From: Myxococcales bacterium
Lineage (GTDB): Bacteria > Myxococcota_A > Polyangia > Nannocystales > Nannocystaceae
Direction of reading: 5' to 3'
Length of the DNA stretch: 64,000 bases
Assembly: GCA_020633335.1 (NCBI GenBank)
Contig: JACKDU010000007.1
Location: 377,001 to 441,000, forward strand
Part shown: one piece after another, positions 37,968 to 47,186 of the stretch
Layout: each line of letters begins with the position of its first letter
Numbering within the stretch: position 1 is the first letter of the stretch
Program-made: the position numbers and the translations under genes
The notes under the pieces: model-generated
The model's database searches: none
Seen by the model: only the letters and a program-made list of their open reading frames with translations
Told to the model about the DNA's origin: nothing

Positions 37968-39494
37968 TCAGCGGATCCGGAGGTCGCGGAGGGCGAGCGT
38001 CGCCGCGTTGTAGCCGCACATCCCGTGGACGCCGGCGCCGGGGTGGGCGTAGCTCGAGCAGAGGTAGAGGCCGCGGAGCGGCATCCGGTAGCGGAAGTAG
38101 GGGAAGATCGGCCGGAAGATGAGCTGGCGGTGCCAGGCGTTCGAGCCCCCGCCGAGGTCGCCGCCGATCAGGTTGGCGTCCATCGCCTGGAGGTCGTCGG
38201 GGGTGACGACCCGGCGGCCGAGGATCGTCGCGCGGAAGCCCGGCGCGAGCCCCTCGACGCGGGCCTCGACCGCGTCGGCGAAGCGCTCGGCGGCGGCGGC
38301 CCAGCCCCCCTCGAGGCGCGGTGGCACCCGCGAGTAGGCCCAGAGCGTGTGCTTGCCCGCCGGCGCGCGGGTCGGGTCGCAGAGGGTCTGCTGGCCGATC
38401 ACGAGGTAGGGGTTCGAGGGGAGCGCGCCGCCGCGGACCTCGGCGGTGAAGCGGCGGAGGTCGTCGAGGCTGTCGCCGGCGTGGACGACCGCGCTCCTGC
38501 GCGCGAGCTCGCTGGTCCAAGGGACAGGTCCATCGAGCGCCCAGTCGACCTTGAAGGCGCCCCAGGCCGAGGGGAAGCGGCGCATCGCCCGGAGCACCCG
38601 GCCGGGGACCACCCCCTGGTCGAGGAGGTCGAGGAAGAGGGTGGGGGCCGCGGTGTTGGCGAAGATCGCCCGCTTGGCGGCGATCTCGGCCCCGTCGGCG
38701 AGGACGACCGCGCGCGCCTGGCCCTCGCGGGCGACGATCTTCGCGACCCGGGCGCCGAGGCGGAGCTCGCCGCCGCGTCCCTCGATGATCCGGACGAGCG
38801 CGTCGGTGATCGCCTGGGCGCCGCCCTCGGGGACGCAGTAGCCGCCGGTGCTCGCGGTCAGCCCGAGCATGTAGCCGAGGCCCGCGGAGAAGGTGTCGTC
38901 GGGGCCGAGGTCGACGTGGAGCGCGAGGCCCGGGAGCACCCGCCGGGCGGCCTCCGTGCGGAAGAGGCGGGTCGCCAGGCCGGCGCCGCTGCTCGTCAGG
39001 ATCCGGACCAGGCGGAGCAGATCGAGCGGGAAGAGGCGGAGGAGCGGCCGCAGGGTCGGCAGCGGGCGCAGGAGGAAGCCGAGGATGTCGGCCTCGACGC
39101 GCGCGTGCCAGGTGGCGAGGCGCCGCCAGGCGTCGCCGTCGCGGGCGTCGCCGAAGTTGCGGGCGCTCTCGTCGAGGTCGCGGCTGATGATCGCCACGCT
39201 CCCGTCGGGCGCGGGGTGGCAGCTCTCGATCGGCGCGTTGTGCCAGCGGACGCCGGCGCCCTCGAGGTCGAGATCGGCGAAGGCCGGGCTCACCCTGGCG
39301 AAGGGGAAGAAGGCGGCGCCGACGTCGTGGACGAAGCCGGGGAGGGTGGCGGCCTCCGAGCCGAGCGCGCCGCCGGCCCGCCGCGGGTTGGCCTCGAGGA
39401 CCAGCACCCGGAGGCCGGCGCGGGCGAGGAGGGCCGCGGCGCAGAGGCCGTTGGGGCCCGCGCCGATGACGATCGCGTCGGGGTCGCCGGACAT
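37968..39494 (-). CDS. Phytoene-desaturase-like FAD-dependent oxidoreductase
   Basis: The 508-residue protein has the N-terminal FAD-binding GxGxxG motif ('VIGAGPNGLCAALLARAGLRVLVLEAN'), 'PEGGAQAITDALVRIIEGRGGELRLGARVAKI' in the second FAD block and a closing 'PGAGVHGMCGYNAATLAL'. It resembles the PYROXD2/phytoene desaturase-like branch rather than a true carotenoid enzyme. No other carotenoid gene adjoins it. The substrate is unknown. Confidence 0.85.
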   Translation of the reverse strand: MSGDPDAIVIGAGPNGLCAAALLARAGLRVLVLEANPRRAGGALGSEAATLPGFVHDVGAAFFPFARVSPAFADLDLEGAGVRWHNAPIESCHPAPDGSVAIISRDLDESARNFGDARDGDAWRRLATWHARVEADILGFLLRPLPTLRPLLRLFPLDLLRLVRILTSSGAGLATRLFRTEAARRVLPGLALHVDLGPDDTFSAGLGYMLGLTASTGGYCVPEGGAQAITDALVRIIEGRGGELRLGARVAKIVAREGQARAVVLADGAEIAAKRAIFANTAAPTLFLDLLDQGVVPGRVLRAMRRFPSAWGAFKVDWALDGPVPWTSELARRSAVVHAGDSLDDLRRFTAEVRGGALPSNPYLVIGQQTLCDPTRAPAGKHTLWAYSRVPPRLEGGWAAAAERFADAVEARVEGLAPGFRATILGRRVVTPDDLQAMDANLIGGDLGGGSNAWHRQLIFRPIFPYFRYRMPLRGLYLCSSYAHPGAGVHGMCGYNAATLALRDLRIR

Positions 39495-39654
39495 CGCGGT
39501 CTTTCTAGCAGCCCGCGGCGAAACTCGACACGGCGACGAGCGCGGGCGGGGCGCGTCGCCGCGTGGCGCCTGAGGATTCGGGCGCTCGGCGGTGTCGCGG
39601 CCCGTCGCGCGGGCGAGCGCGGCGAGGAGCCCCGGCCCGCGCGAGGGCGAGGGC

Positions 39655-40559
39655 TCAGGGCTCGCGGCGGTCGAGGCCCGCGAGCGAGCGCCTGCGGGGG
39701 ACGGCCCGCCCGCGGAGGCGGCCCCAGAGCCCGTGGAGGCGGCCGACGGCGAGGCGGAGGAGCGCGCGGACGAGGCCGCTGGCGCGGAGCGGGACCAGGG
39801 TGACGAGCGCCTCGCCGGCCCCGAAGCGCGGGTTGCGATTGACGAAGTAGCGGACCTCCGGGCGCGGGTCCCGGTGCCAGCGGGCCTCCTCGTCGTGGGT
39901 CGCGACCCGTCGGCGACCGAAGGCCCGACGCAGGGGATCCGCGTCGTCGACCCGCCGGAGGCCGGCGTCGTCGGCGAGGTCGCGGAGGAGGTCGCCGATC
40001 GCCGCCGGCGTCGCGCGCCCGGGGCTCGGCCACACCCGGTCGGCGTGGCGGTGGAGCTGGCCGTAGATCTCGGGGTCGGCGATCGGCGCGATGAGGAGGA
40101 TCCGCCGGCGCCAGTGGCCCATCAGCGCCCGCAGGGTCTGGGCGAGGAGGCGGACGTCGACGAGGTCGGCGACCTGCGCCTCGCGGTCGAGGGCGGCGGC
40201 GCTGCGGACGATGAGCGCGTCGCGGCCGTCGATCCGGCGCTCGCAGAGGTGGAGCGCGAGGTAGCCGACCGCGCGGCCCTCGAGGTCACGGACGACGCCG
40301 AGGCGGGTCCGGCCGCCGCGCTCCGGGAGGATCCGCCCGCGGAAGGTCGCCCGGTCGAGCTCGGCGTAGCTCTGGCTGTGGACCCGGTGGAGCTCGTCGA
40401 CGAGCGCCTCGGCGGCCCCGCGGTCGAGCTCCTCGGGGCGGACCAGCTCGACCCGCAGCCGACGCCCAGGCGCGACCTCGAGGAGCTCCGCCGGCGGGAT
40501 CAGGCGGGGCCGGCGGCGACGGCTCGAGCGAGCGCGGTGTCGGGGTGGGCGAGGGCCAT
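39655..40559 (-). pseudogene. GNAT-like protein with an apparent frameshift near its start
   Basis: The ATG at 40559 opens a natural-looking frame (MALAHPDTALARAVAAGPA) that ends in TGA at 40500-40502 after 19 codons. The next frame continues with strong coding character for 283 codons to 39655, including 'RTRLGVVRDLEGRAVGYLALHL' and 'LDREAQVADLVDVRLLAQTLRALMGHW', which look like a GNAT acyltransferase. That frame has no ATG, GTG or TTG before 40122; a CTG (40501-40503) overlaps the TGA. So a one-base indel near 40500, a CTG start coupled to a short leader peptide, or a sequencing error could explain it. The ATG at 40122 would remove most of the acetyl-CoA region. Confidence 0.55.
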
Positions 40560-40707
40560 GACGGTGCCAGCCGGACGCCGCTTCCGCGTCGCCGAGACCT
40601 CGACTCTACGCCGCCCGCTCCCGCGGTGTTACGGGCGAACGACGATACTGTCTCAGGGGCCATGGTACGCCGTGTGAACGGCGTTGGCCGGCCACCTCGC
40701 CGGCCCG

Positions 40708-43700
40708 CTAGATGTCGGCGGTGACCGTCGGCGTCGCCAGGAGCGCCTCGACGTCGTCCATCGAGAGCTTCTTGCCGCCGGTGGTGTCGCGGCCGAGCGC
40801 GCTCTCGGCGACCTCGCGCTTGCGCGCGCCGAGCTCGACCATCTTCTGCTCGACCGTGTCCTCGCAGACCAGGCGGTAGACGTTGACCGGCTTGTCCTGG
40901 CCGATCCGGTGGGCGCGGTCGGTCGCCTGGTCCTCGACCGCCGGGTTCCACCAGGGGTCGTAGTGGATCACGGTGTCGGCCTCGGTGAGGGTGAGGCCGC
41001 TGCCGCCGGCCTTGAGCGAGATCAGGAAGACCGGCGGGCCGCTCTTCGACTGGAAGGTCTGGACCATCTCCTCGCGGTTCTTGGTCCCGCCGTGGAGCCA
41101 GAGGTAGTCGATCCCGAGCTCGCCGAGCGCCTCGCCGAGGATCTTCTGCATCTCGACGAACTGCGAGAAGACCAGGACCTTCGAGCCCGAGCCGACCGCG
41201 TCGGCGATCAGCTCCTTGAAGGCGTCGAGCTTGGCCGAGCCCGGCAGCGCCGAGGTGTCCGGCAGGCCGAGGAGCTTGGGGTCGCAGCAGATCTGGCGGA
41301 GGCGGGTGAGGGCCGCGAGGATCGTCATCTGCGACTTCTCGAGGCCGACGTCCTCGATCCGCCCCATGATCTCCTCCTTGGCCGCCTTGAGGATCCGGTT
41401 GTAGAGGCCGAGCTGGGTCCGGCCCATCTGCACGAAGAGCGTCTGCTCGGTCTTCGCCGGCAGCTCCTTGGCGACGTCGTCCTTGCGGCGGCGCATCACG
41501 AAGGGGCGGACGCGGGCGCGGAGCGCCTCGAGGGTCTTCTGGTCGCCGTCCTCGATCGGCCGGACGAAGTTCTTCTGGAAGTCGCTGAGCTTGCCGAGGA
41601 AGCCGGGGGCGAGGAAGTCGAAGATCGCCCAGAGGTCGGCGAGGTGGTTCTCGACCGGGGTGCCGGTGAGCGCGAGGCGGTGCTGGGCCTTGAGCTGGCG
41701 GGCCGACTTCGCGGTCGAGGTCGCCCAGTTCTTGATGTACTGGGCCTCGTCGAGGATCACGTAGCGGAAGTGGATCTTCGCCAGCTCGTCGATGTCACGG
41801 CGGAGGAGCGCGTAGGAGGTGACGGTGATGTCGCTCTTCTTGAGGAGGCGGCGGTTCTCACCGCGCTCCGGCCCGTGCCACATCAGCAGCGAGAGGCTCG
41901 GCGCCCACTTGGCGACCTCCTGCTTCCACACCGAGACGACCGAGGTCGGGCAGACGATGAGCGTCGGCGCGGCGCCCTCCTCCTCCTTCGCCTTGGTCAG
42001 CAGCGCGATCGCCTGGACCGTCTTCCCGAGGCCCATGTCGTCGGCGAGGATGCCGGTCATGTTGTTGGTGTGGAGCTGCCAGAGCCAGGCGAAGCCCGAG
42101 CGCTGGTACTCGCGGAGCTTGGCGTTGAGCGCCTTCGCCTTCCGCGGCGCCCGCGACGAGCGCTCGCCGGTCATGTTCGACATCAGCGAGCGCACCTCCT
42201 TGGCGACCGCCGCGGTCGGGACCGCGGAGAGGAGGCGCGAGAGGGTGCCGAGCTCGAGGGTCGAGATCTCGGCGTGGCCGGCCTTGTCGAAGTCGATCGC
42301 GCCCGCGGCCTCGGCGATCGGCTCGAGGATCTGGGGGTCGAGCTTGGCGACCGAGCCGTCGGCGAGGGTGACCCAGCGGCGGCCGTCGTGGAGCCAGCGG
42401 AGGAGGTCGCGGAAGGAGATGAGCCCCTCCTCGCCGTCGACGTCGACGATCGCGTCGATGTCGAGGACCGAGCCCTCGCGGCTCGACACCGACATCCGCG
42501 GGGTCGGCGACTTCGAGCGGATCTTCGGGAGCGCGGGCACCCGCCGCTCCCACTGCTCGGGGAGGAGCGGGATCCCGACGATCATGAACTCGACCGCCGC
42601 GTCGCCGTTGGCGACGAAGCCGTCGTCGTCCGGGACGTAGCGGAGGCCGAGGTTGGTGAGGACCTTGCGGGCCGCGGCCTCGCCCTCGAGGTCGCGGTAG
42701 AAGGAGACGGTCGCGCCGCCGTAGGTCGCGGCGTAGCGCGGCGACTCGGGGTCGGTGCCGGCGATCCCGAGCGTCACGTTCTGGTAGCGGGCGGCGAGCT
42801 GGACCTTGATCCGCGAGGGGTCACCCTCGATCGTCGCGATGATCTGGTCGATCTCGCGGGAGTCCGAGGCGAGCGCGAAGAGGTCCTTGCGCGGGACGCC
42901 GACCGTCATGAGCTGCTCGGAGAGCATGTCCATCTGGTCAGCGCTGACCCGGCTGTCCATGACGATCTTCGGCTGGCGGGCGACCGCCGCGAGCACCCAG
43001 GGCGGGGTGTCGGGGATCAGGAAGATCTCGCCGGAGTCGGGGACCAGGAACCAGGTCGGCGCGCCAGCGATCACCCGGCCCTCGTTGACCTCGAGGCGGC
43101 GGCCGCTCGAGGGCTCCTCGAGGAAGGCGTGGAGGTCGATCGTCGCCTCGCCCGGGCGCGGCTCGGCCTGGACCCGGAGGGCCAGCGCCTCGGGGGCGAA
43201 GTTGAGGCGGCCGACGCCCTTGAGGCCGACCGCGGCGTTGCGGGCGAAGTAGAGGAAGCCGGCGAGCGCGAGGTCGTCGAGGACGTGGGTGCCCTCGTCG
43301 GTCTCCTCGACCTCCCAGTCGAGGAAGTTCTGGATCATCTGATCCGCCGGCGCGAGCGTCTGGGAGTGGCGGCCGCGGCCGCGTCCGCGGTCGCGATCGA
43401 CCGCCGTCGCGCCGCCGCGGAAGACCTGGACGTGCCAGCGGCCGCGGCGGATCTCGAGCTGGTAGCGCCGGCGGCTCTGGGGATCGGCGACCACGTCCTC
43501 GACCCACGGGTTGTGGGCCATCGCGATCTCGCCGCCCGCCTGGTACTGCTTGCGGAAGGTGAGGCCGAGCGCGACCGCGTGGTGGCAGATCTTCTCCCAG
43601 CCGTCGGTGAAGGTCGGGCAGGTGCACTGGGCGCTGAGCGGGACCTCGCCGGCGCCGAGGCGGAGGCTCGCGGTGTGCGGGATCGGGTGGGAGCCGAGGA

Positions 43701-43851
43701 CCTTGCCGCGGAGGACCTCGCCGTCGAAGACGATGTCGGAGACCTTGCCGAGCTCAAAGAGCTCATGGCCGGCGCCGTAGGCCTTTTTGCTAGCGAGCCG
43801 GGAGAGCGCCTCCGGCTCGAGGAGGGGGAGAAAAGCTTCGAGGTTCGACAC
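40708..43851 (-). CDS. SWIM zinc-finger and SNF2-family helicase
   Basis: About 1047 residues if the GTG at 43851 is used, with AGGAAG 6 nt upstream; GTG 43950 would add 33 residues. The N-terminal region has a SWIM finger (CTCPTFTDGWEKICHH), then a large middle domain of unknown fold. The C-terminal half is an SNF2 helicase: motif I GILADDMGLGKT, motif II DEAQ, 'LTGTPVENHLADLWAIFDFL', motif V 'KAGGSGLTLTEADTVIHYDPWWNPAVEDQATDRAHRIGQ'. It should move along double-stranded DNA and remodel protein-DNA complexes, perhaps in repair or transcription. Confidence 0.9.
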   Translation of the reverse strand: MSNLEAFLPLLEPEALSRLASKKAYGAGHELFELGKVSDIVFDGEVLRGKVLGSHPIPHTASLRLGAGEVPLSAQCTCPTFTDGWEKICHHAVALGLTFRKQYQAGGEIAMAHNPWVEDVVADPQSRRRYQLEIRRGRWHVQVFRGGATAVDRDRGRGRGRHSQTLAPADQMIQNFLDWEVEETDEGTHVLDDLALAGFLYFARNAAVGLKGVGRLNFAPEALALRVQAEPRPGEATIDLHAFLEEPSSGRRLEVNEGRVIAGAPTWFLVPDSGEIFLIPDTPPWVLAAVARQPKIVMDSRVSADQMDMLSEQLMTVGVPRKDLFALASDSREIDQIIATIEGDPSRIKVQLAARYQNVTLGIAGTDPESPRYAATYGGATVSFYRDLEGEAAARKVLTNLGLRYVPDDDGFVANGDAAVEFMIVGIPLLPEQWERRVPALPKIRSKSPTPRMSVSSREGSVLDIDAIVDVDGEEGLISFRDLLRWLHDGRRWVTLADGSVAKLDPQILEPIAEAAGAIDFDKAGHAEISTLELGTLSRLLSAVPTAAVAKEVRSLMSNMTGERSSRAPRKAKALNAKLREYQRSGFAWLWQLHTNNMTGILADDMGLGKTVQAIALLTKAKEEEGAAPTLIVCPTSVVSVWKQEVAKWAPSLSLLMWHGPERGENRRLLKKSDITVTSYALLRRDIDELAKIHFRYVILDEAQYIKNWATSTAKSARQLKAQHRLALTGTPVENHLADLWAIFDFLAPGFLGKLSDFQKNFVRPIEDGDQKTLEALRARVRPFVMRRRKDDVAKELPAKTEQTLFVQMGRTQLGLYNRILKAAKEEIMGRIEDVGLEKSQMTILAALTRLRQICCDPKLLGLPDTSALPGSAKLDAFKELIADAVGSGSKVLVFSQFVEMQKILGEALGELGIDYLWLHGGTKNREEMVQTFQSKSGPPVFLISLKAGGSGLTLTEADTVIHYDPWWNPAVEDQATDRAHRIGQDKPVNVYRLVCEDTVEQKMVELGARKREVAESALGRDTTGGKKLSMDDVEALLATPTVTADI

Positions 43852-44079
43852 GAGTCTTCCTGCGCAGATTTCAATCGTCTTGCGGTCCACGGCCCCGCGG
43901 ACGCCGGCCAGGGCCAGCGGCGCCGGGCGGCCCCTCGCCGGCGATCGCACGGGCGAGGATGCTCCTCGACTCCTCGGCGCCGCCGGGGCTGGCTAGACCA
44001 GCAACCACGGTAGAACCGACCGGAAATCGATGTAGCACGGCGAAGATCGCAGGTCCACGACAAAAGGCCGCGAATACCC

Positions 44080-44132
44080 GGTCTCAGGGCGGTCTCAGGG
44101 CGGTCTCGCGGCGATCTTGCGGCGAGACCGCC
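44080..44132. repeat. GGTCTC 11-bp tandem repeats ending in a hairpin
   Basis: Three 11-bp units with GGTCTC (the first two share GGTCTCAGGGC) run from about 44080. The last is part of an 11-bp perfect stem: GGCGGTCTCGC (44099-44109) with GCGAGACCGCC (44122-44132). It may be an operator or attenuator for either flanking gene. Confidence 0.6.
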
Positions 44133-44195
44133 CCGATCTGGGGCCCGCGAGGCCCTCGCGCAAAAACCGCATGCCCCCGCATGCAGCCCTGCGAT

Positions 44196-44201
44196 TAGCC
44201 T
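44196..44201 (+). promoter_or_regulatory. Candidate -10 for the ICMT-family gene
   Basis: TAGCCT ends 7 nt before the ATG at 44209. Confidence 0.35.
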
Positions 44202-44208
44202 GGAGGCC

Positions 44209-44886
44209 ATGATGACGCGTCGCCAACTCATGGGGGCCGCGCTCGTGCGCACCGTCCTCGGCTTCGGCCTCCTCGGCGCCTGCTTCTTCACGAGCGCCGG
44301 CACGCTCCGCTACTGGCCCGCCTGGATCTACCTCGGGGTCCTCTTCGTGCCGATGATGATCGCCCTCGCGGTCCTCGTCCGCCGCGATCCCGCGCTCCTC
44401 GAGCGGCGCCTGAAGATGAAGGAGAAGGAGCGCGGCCAGGACCGGATCATCAAGGCGGCGACCGTGATCTTCCTGACCGCGCTGGTGATCCCCGGCCTCG
44501 ACTACCGCTTCGGCTGGTCGGCGATGTCGATGGGCGTGGTGATCGCCGCCAACGCCGTCGTCGTCGCCTCCTACCTCCTCTTCTTCCGGGTGCTGATGGA
44601 GAATTCCTACGCCGCCCGGACGATCGAGGTCAGCGAGGATCAGAAGGTGATCTCGACCGGGCCCTACGCGATCGTCCGCCACCCGATGTACACGGCGGTC
44701 TTCATCATGTACACGGCGACCCCGCTGGCGCTCGGCTCCTACTGGGGGCTGATCCCCTTCCTCGGGCTCCCGGCGATCCTCACCCTCCGGATCTTCGGCG
44801 AGGAGGAGACCCTCCGGCGCGAGCTCCCCGGCTACGCCGAGTACTGCGAGCGGGTCCGCTGGCGGCTCCTCCCCGGGATCTGGTGA
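44209..44886 (+). CDS. Isoprenylcysteine carboxyl methyltransferase (ICMT) family protein
   Basis: The 225-residue protein has about five hydrophobic helices and the C-terminal family motifs 'GPYAIVRHPMYTA' and 'EEETLRRELPGYAEYCERVRWRLLPGIW', which bind S-adenosylmethionine and the lipid substrate. Bacterial members act on unknown substrates because prenylated proteins are absent. Start ATG 44209 or 44212 are both possible. Confidence 0.88.
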   Translation: MMTRRQLMGAALVRTVLGFGLLGACFFTSAGTLRYWPAWIYLGVLFVPMMIALAVLVRRDPALLERRLKMKEKERGQDRIIKAATVIFLTALVIPGLDYRFGWSAMSMGVVIAANAVVVASYLLFFRVLMENSYAARTIEVSEDQKVISTGPYAIVRHPMYTAVFIMYTATPLALGSYWGLIPFLGLPAILTLRIFGEEETLRRELPGYAEYCERVRWRLLPGIW

Positions 44887-44897
44887 TGCTTCCTGTG

Positions 44898-44917
44898 ACA
44901 TGTCGAAACGGACATGT
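44898..44917. repeat. Best TGTC-N6-GACA inverted repeat, extended to 7-bp arms
   Basis: ACATGTC-GAAACG-GACATGT. It sits between two converging stop codons (44886 and 44938), a position typical of bidirectional terminators, but lacks a U-tract. Confidence 0.6.
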
Positions 44918-44937
44918 CTTGAAGTTCCCGAAGAAGA

Positions 44938-45357
44938 TCAGCGGAGGAGCCCGCCGAGGCGGCGACCGGTCCGGGCCCGCTGCCAGTCGGCGCGGAGGAG
45001 GCGGAGGCCGAGGGCGTAGACCGCCCAGAAGGCCGCGCCGACCGCGAGCCCCGCGAGGGTCGGGCCGACCACCGGCGCCTCGAAGCGGAGCTCGCGGAGC
45101 TCGCCGGCGGCCCGCTGCCAGTTGAAGGCGAGGAAGATCACGAGGATCGAGAGGGCGAGCGCCCGCAGGAGCGTGAGCCCGCCGAGGCGGCGGCGACGGC
45201 CGAGGCCGAGCCCCTCGCTCTCGAGGAAGCGGAGGAGGAGGCGGAGCCAGGCCCCCATCATCGGCACCAGGAGGAAGCCGACGAGCCCCGAGAGGCCGGC
45301 GACCGCCTCGCTGAGGCGCTCGGCGGTCGCCGGGGTGACGCCTGGGAGGATCGCCAT
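44938..45357 (-). CDS. Small membrane protein of unknown function
   Basis: The 139-residue product has three hydrophobic segments (about 20-40, 62-80, 96-118) with basic loops between. I recognise no family. A TACTCT hexamer ends 7 nt before the ATG. It converges on the ICMT gene. Confidence 0.65.
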   Translation of the reverse strand: MAILPGVTPATAERLSEAVAGLSGLVGFLLVPMMGAWLRLLLRFLESEGLGLGRRRRLGGLTLLRALALSILVIFLAFNWQRAAGELRELRFEAPVVGPTLAGLAVGAAFWAVYALGLRLLRADWQRARTGRRLGGLLR

Positions 45358-45463
45358 CGCCGGCAGAGTAACGCGGCCCGGGGCGGTCGTCTCTCGGGAT
45401 TCTGCGCGCTTCTGCGACGACGGGTTGGAGCCCGGCGCTGGCGCCTGCTAGCGTGTCCGATCG

Positions 45464-45877
45464 ATGAACGCGCGCCGTCGGCTCCATCTCCTCACGCTCC
45501 ACGTCCTGGCGCTCTCCCTCCTGGCGCTCCCCCTCGCCGGCTGCCAGAGCGACTCCGAGGCGTTCGCCCGGGCCTCCGCGAAGCAGCGCTGCGAGCGGCT
45601 CGTGACCTGCAACAGCCCGATCTTCGCCGACCAATACGGTCGCGAGCTGGACCACTGCATCGACGACGTGGAGGCGAAGCTGATCGAGAGCGGTCAGGCG
45701 CTCGAGGAGGTCGGCTGCGAGTACTCGCCCGAGGCCGCCCGCAAGTGCGTCCGGATCAACCGGGCGAACCGGACCGAGTGCATGGAGGACGACGACCTGG
45801 AGATCTCCGCGGCCTGCGAGAGGGTCTTCACGTGCCCCGCGGAGGTCGAGGGCGTCGATGGTGACTCCGCCGGGTAG
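45464..45877 (+). CDS. Small cysteine-rich lipoprotein
   Basis: The 137-residue product has a lipobox (LAGC) near residue 27 and a mature alpha-helical part with six to eight cysteines spaced like small disulfide-linked myxobacterial lipoproteins ('KQRCERLVTCNSPIFADQYGRELDHCIDDVEAKLIE'). This layout resembles the lipoprotein encoded at 63304. TAGCGT lies 9 nt before the ATG. hemF follows. Confidence 0.75.
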   Translation: MNARRRLHLLTLHVLALSLLALPLAGCQSDSEAFARASAKQRCERLVTCNSPIFADQYGRELDHCIDDVEAKLIESGQALEEVGCEYSPEAARKCVRINRANRTECMEDDDLEISAACERVFTCPAEVEGVDGDSAG

Positions 45878-45958
45878 GCGGCCGCCGAGGTGACGCCCGG
45901 GGAGCTCGCTGCGGCAAGACTAGCGCGGCGACGGGGCGCCGCGCGGGGCGTCTTTGGG

Positions 45959-45964
45959 TATCCT
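45959..45964 (+). promoter_or_regulatory. Candidate -10 (TATCCT) for hemF
   Basis: TATCCT ends 8 nt before the hemF ATG at 45973. Confidence 0.45.
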
Positions 45965-45972
45965 CCCGGGCC

Positions 45973-46917
45973 ATGCAGTCGAGCGGCGAGCTGAGCGAAC
46001 TTCAAGCGCGCGCGAGCGCGACGGTGCGGGCGATCCAGGACGCGATCTGCGGGGCGATCGAGGGCCTCGAGCGCGAGCAGGGGAGCCAGGCCGGCTTCAT
46101 CCACGACCGCTGGGAGCGCGAGGGCGGCGGCGGCGGCGAGAGCCGGGTGCTCCGCGGCGAGGTGATCGAGAAGGGCGGGGTCAACGTCTCGACCGTCTTC
46201 GGCGAGCTCAGCCCCGACTTCGCCTCCCAGCTCCCGGGCTCGGGGACCCACTTCTTCGCCACCGGGGTCTCGCTGGTGATCCACCCGCGCAACCCCCATG
46301 TGCCGACCACCCACGCCAACTTCCGCTACATCGAGCACGGCGAGCGGCGGTGGATCGGCGGCGGCGGCGATCTCACGCCCTACTACTTCCACGCCGAGGA
46401 CAAGGAGCACTTCCACGCGGTCTGGCGGCGCCTCTGCGAGGCCCACCCGGAGATCGCCGACTACCCGGCGTGGAGCGAGTGGTGCGACCGCTACTTCTTC
46501 CTCAAGCACCGCGGCGAGCGGCGCGGGATCGGCGGGATCTTCTTCGACTACGTCGACGTCGACCCGAGCGCGCCCGGGCACGCGGAGGCGCGGATCGACT
46601 TCCTCCGCGCCGGCGGTCAGGCCTTCATCGACGCCTTCATCCCGATCGCCCGGCGCCGGGTCGGGACCGCGTGGACGCCCGAGCAGCGGCGCTGGCAGGA
46701 GCTCCGCCGCGGCCGCTACGTCGAGTTCAACCTCCTCTACGACCGCGGGACGATCTTCGGCCTCCGCACCGGCGGGCGCACCGAGTCGATCCTGATGTCG
46801 CTGCCGCCGCATGTGCAGTGGGGCTACTGCGAGGAGCCGAACCCCGGGACGCCGGAGGCGCGGCTCCTCGAGGAGCTCCGCCGCCCGCCGCCGGTCGGGC
46901 CGGTCTCCGGGGTCTAG
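45973..46917 (+). CDS. hemF: Oxygen-dependent coproporphyrinogen III oxidase
   Basis: The 314-residue protein matches HemF: 'GGESRVLRGEVIEKGGVNVSTVFGELSPDF', 'GVSLVIHPRNPHVPTTHANFRYIE', 'WIGGGGDLTPYYFHAEDKEHFHAVW', 'GIGGIFFDYVDVD' and 'RGRYVEFNLLYDRGTIFGLRTGGRTESILMSLPPHVQW'. It carries out two oxidative decarboxylations to protoporphyrinogen IX in haem synthesis and uses oxygen, so the organism is aerobic. Length is normal. Confidence 0.95.
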   Translation: MQSSGELSELQARASATVRAIQDAICGAIEGLEREQGSQAGFIHDRWEREGGGGGESRVLRGEVIEKGGVNVSTVFGELSPDFASQLPGSGTHFFATGVSLVIHPRNPHVPTTHANFRYIEHGERRWIGGGGDLTPYYFHAEDKEHFHAVWRRLCEAHPEIADYPAWSEWCDRYFFLKHRGERRGIGGIFFDYVDVDPSAPGHAEARIDFLRAGGQAFIDAFIPIARRRVGTAWTPEQRRWQELRRGRYVEFNLLYDRGTIFGLRTGGRTESILMSLPPHVQWGYCEEPNPGTPEARLLEELRRPPPVGPVSGV

Positions 46918-46942
46918 GCGCGCTCGCTTTGCGCCCGCCTTG

Positions 46943-46979
46943 CGCGCGCGTGGGCGTTCACGCGCGCGTCGCTGGTTTT
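46943..46979 (+). terminator. Intrinsic terminator after hemF
   Basis: CGCGCGCGTG-(6 nt)-CACGCGCGCG stem (46943-46952 with 46959-46968) then TCGCTGGTTTT. Confidence 0.6.
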
Positions 46980-46998
46980 GCGGGCGCGCTCGCGGAGG

Positions 46999-47012
46999 TG
47001 TCTCTTGAGACA
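46999..47012. repeat. TGTC-N6-GACA inverted repeat
   Basis: TGTC-TCTTGA-GACA, the arms extended to TGTCTC/GAGACA. It is about 82 nt after the hemF stop and 175 nt before the TonB receptor gene. Confidence 0.55.
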
Positions 47013-47186
47013 TCTTCGCGGAGCGCCCTCGTGTCGGCGATCGCAGGCGAGAGGCGTCGGGTGGATCCACCTAATTATCTTCGTAGTCGGGTGGAATCAC
47101 CCGATCCGCCGATCGCCAGCGCTCCGCTGCGCCGCGGGCTCCCCGGTTTGCCTCCGGGGGGGTGGGTCGTGACAATCTCCAACCCC

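Larger units (their letters stand above)
43852..44208. other. 357-bp divergent region between the helicase and ICMT genes
   Basis: No gene is visible apart from a possible N-terminal extension of the helicase. It contains the GGTCTC tandem repeat and hairpin at 44080-44132 and a -10-like hexamer for the ICMT gene. Confidence 0.6.
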
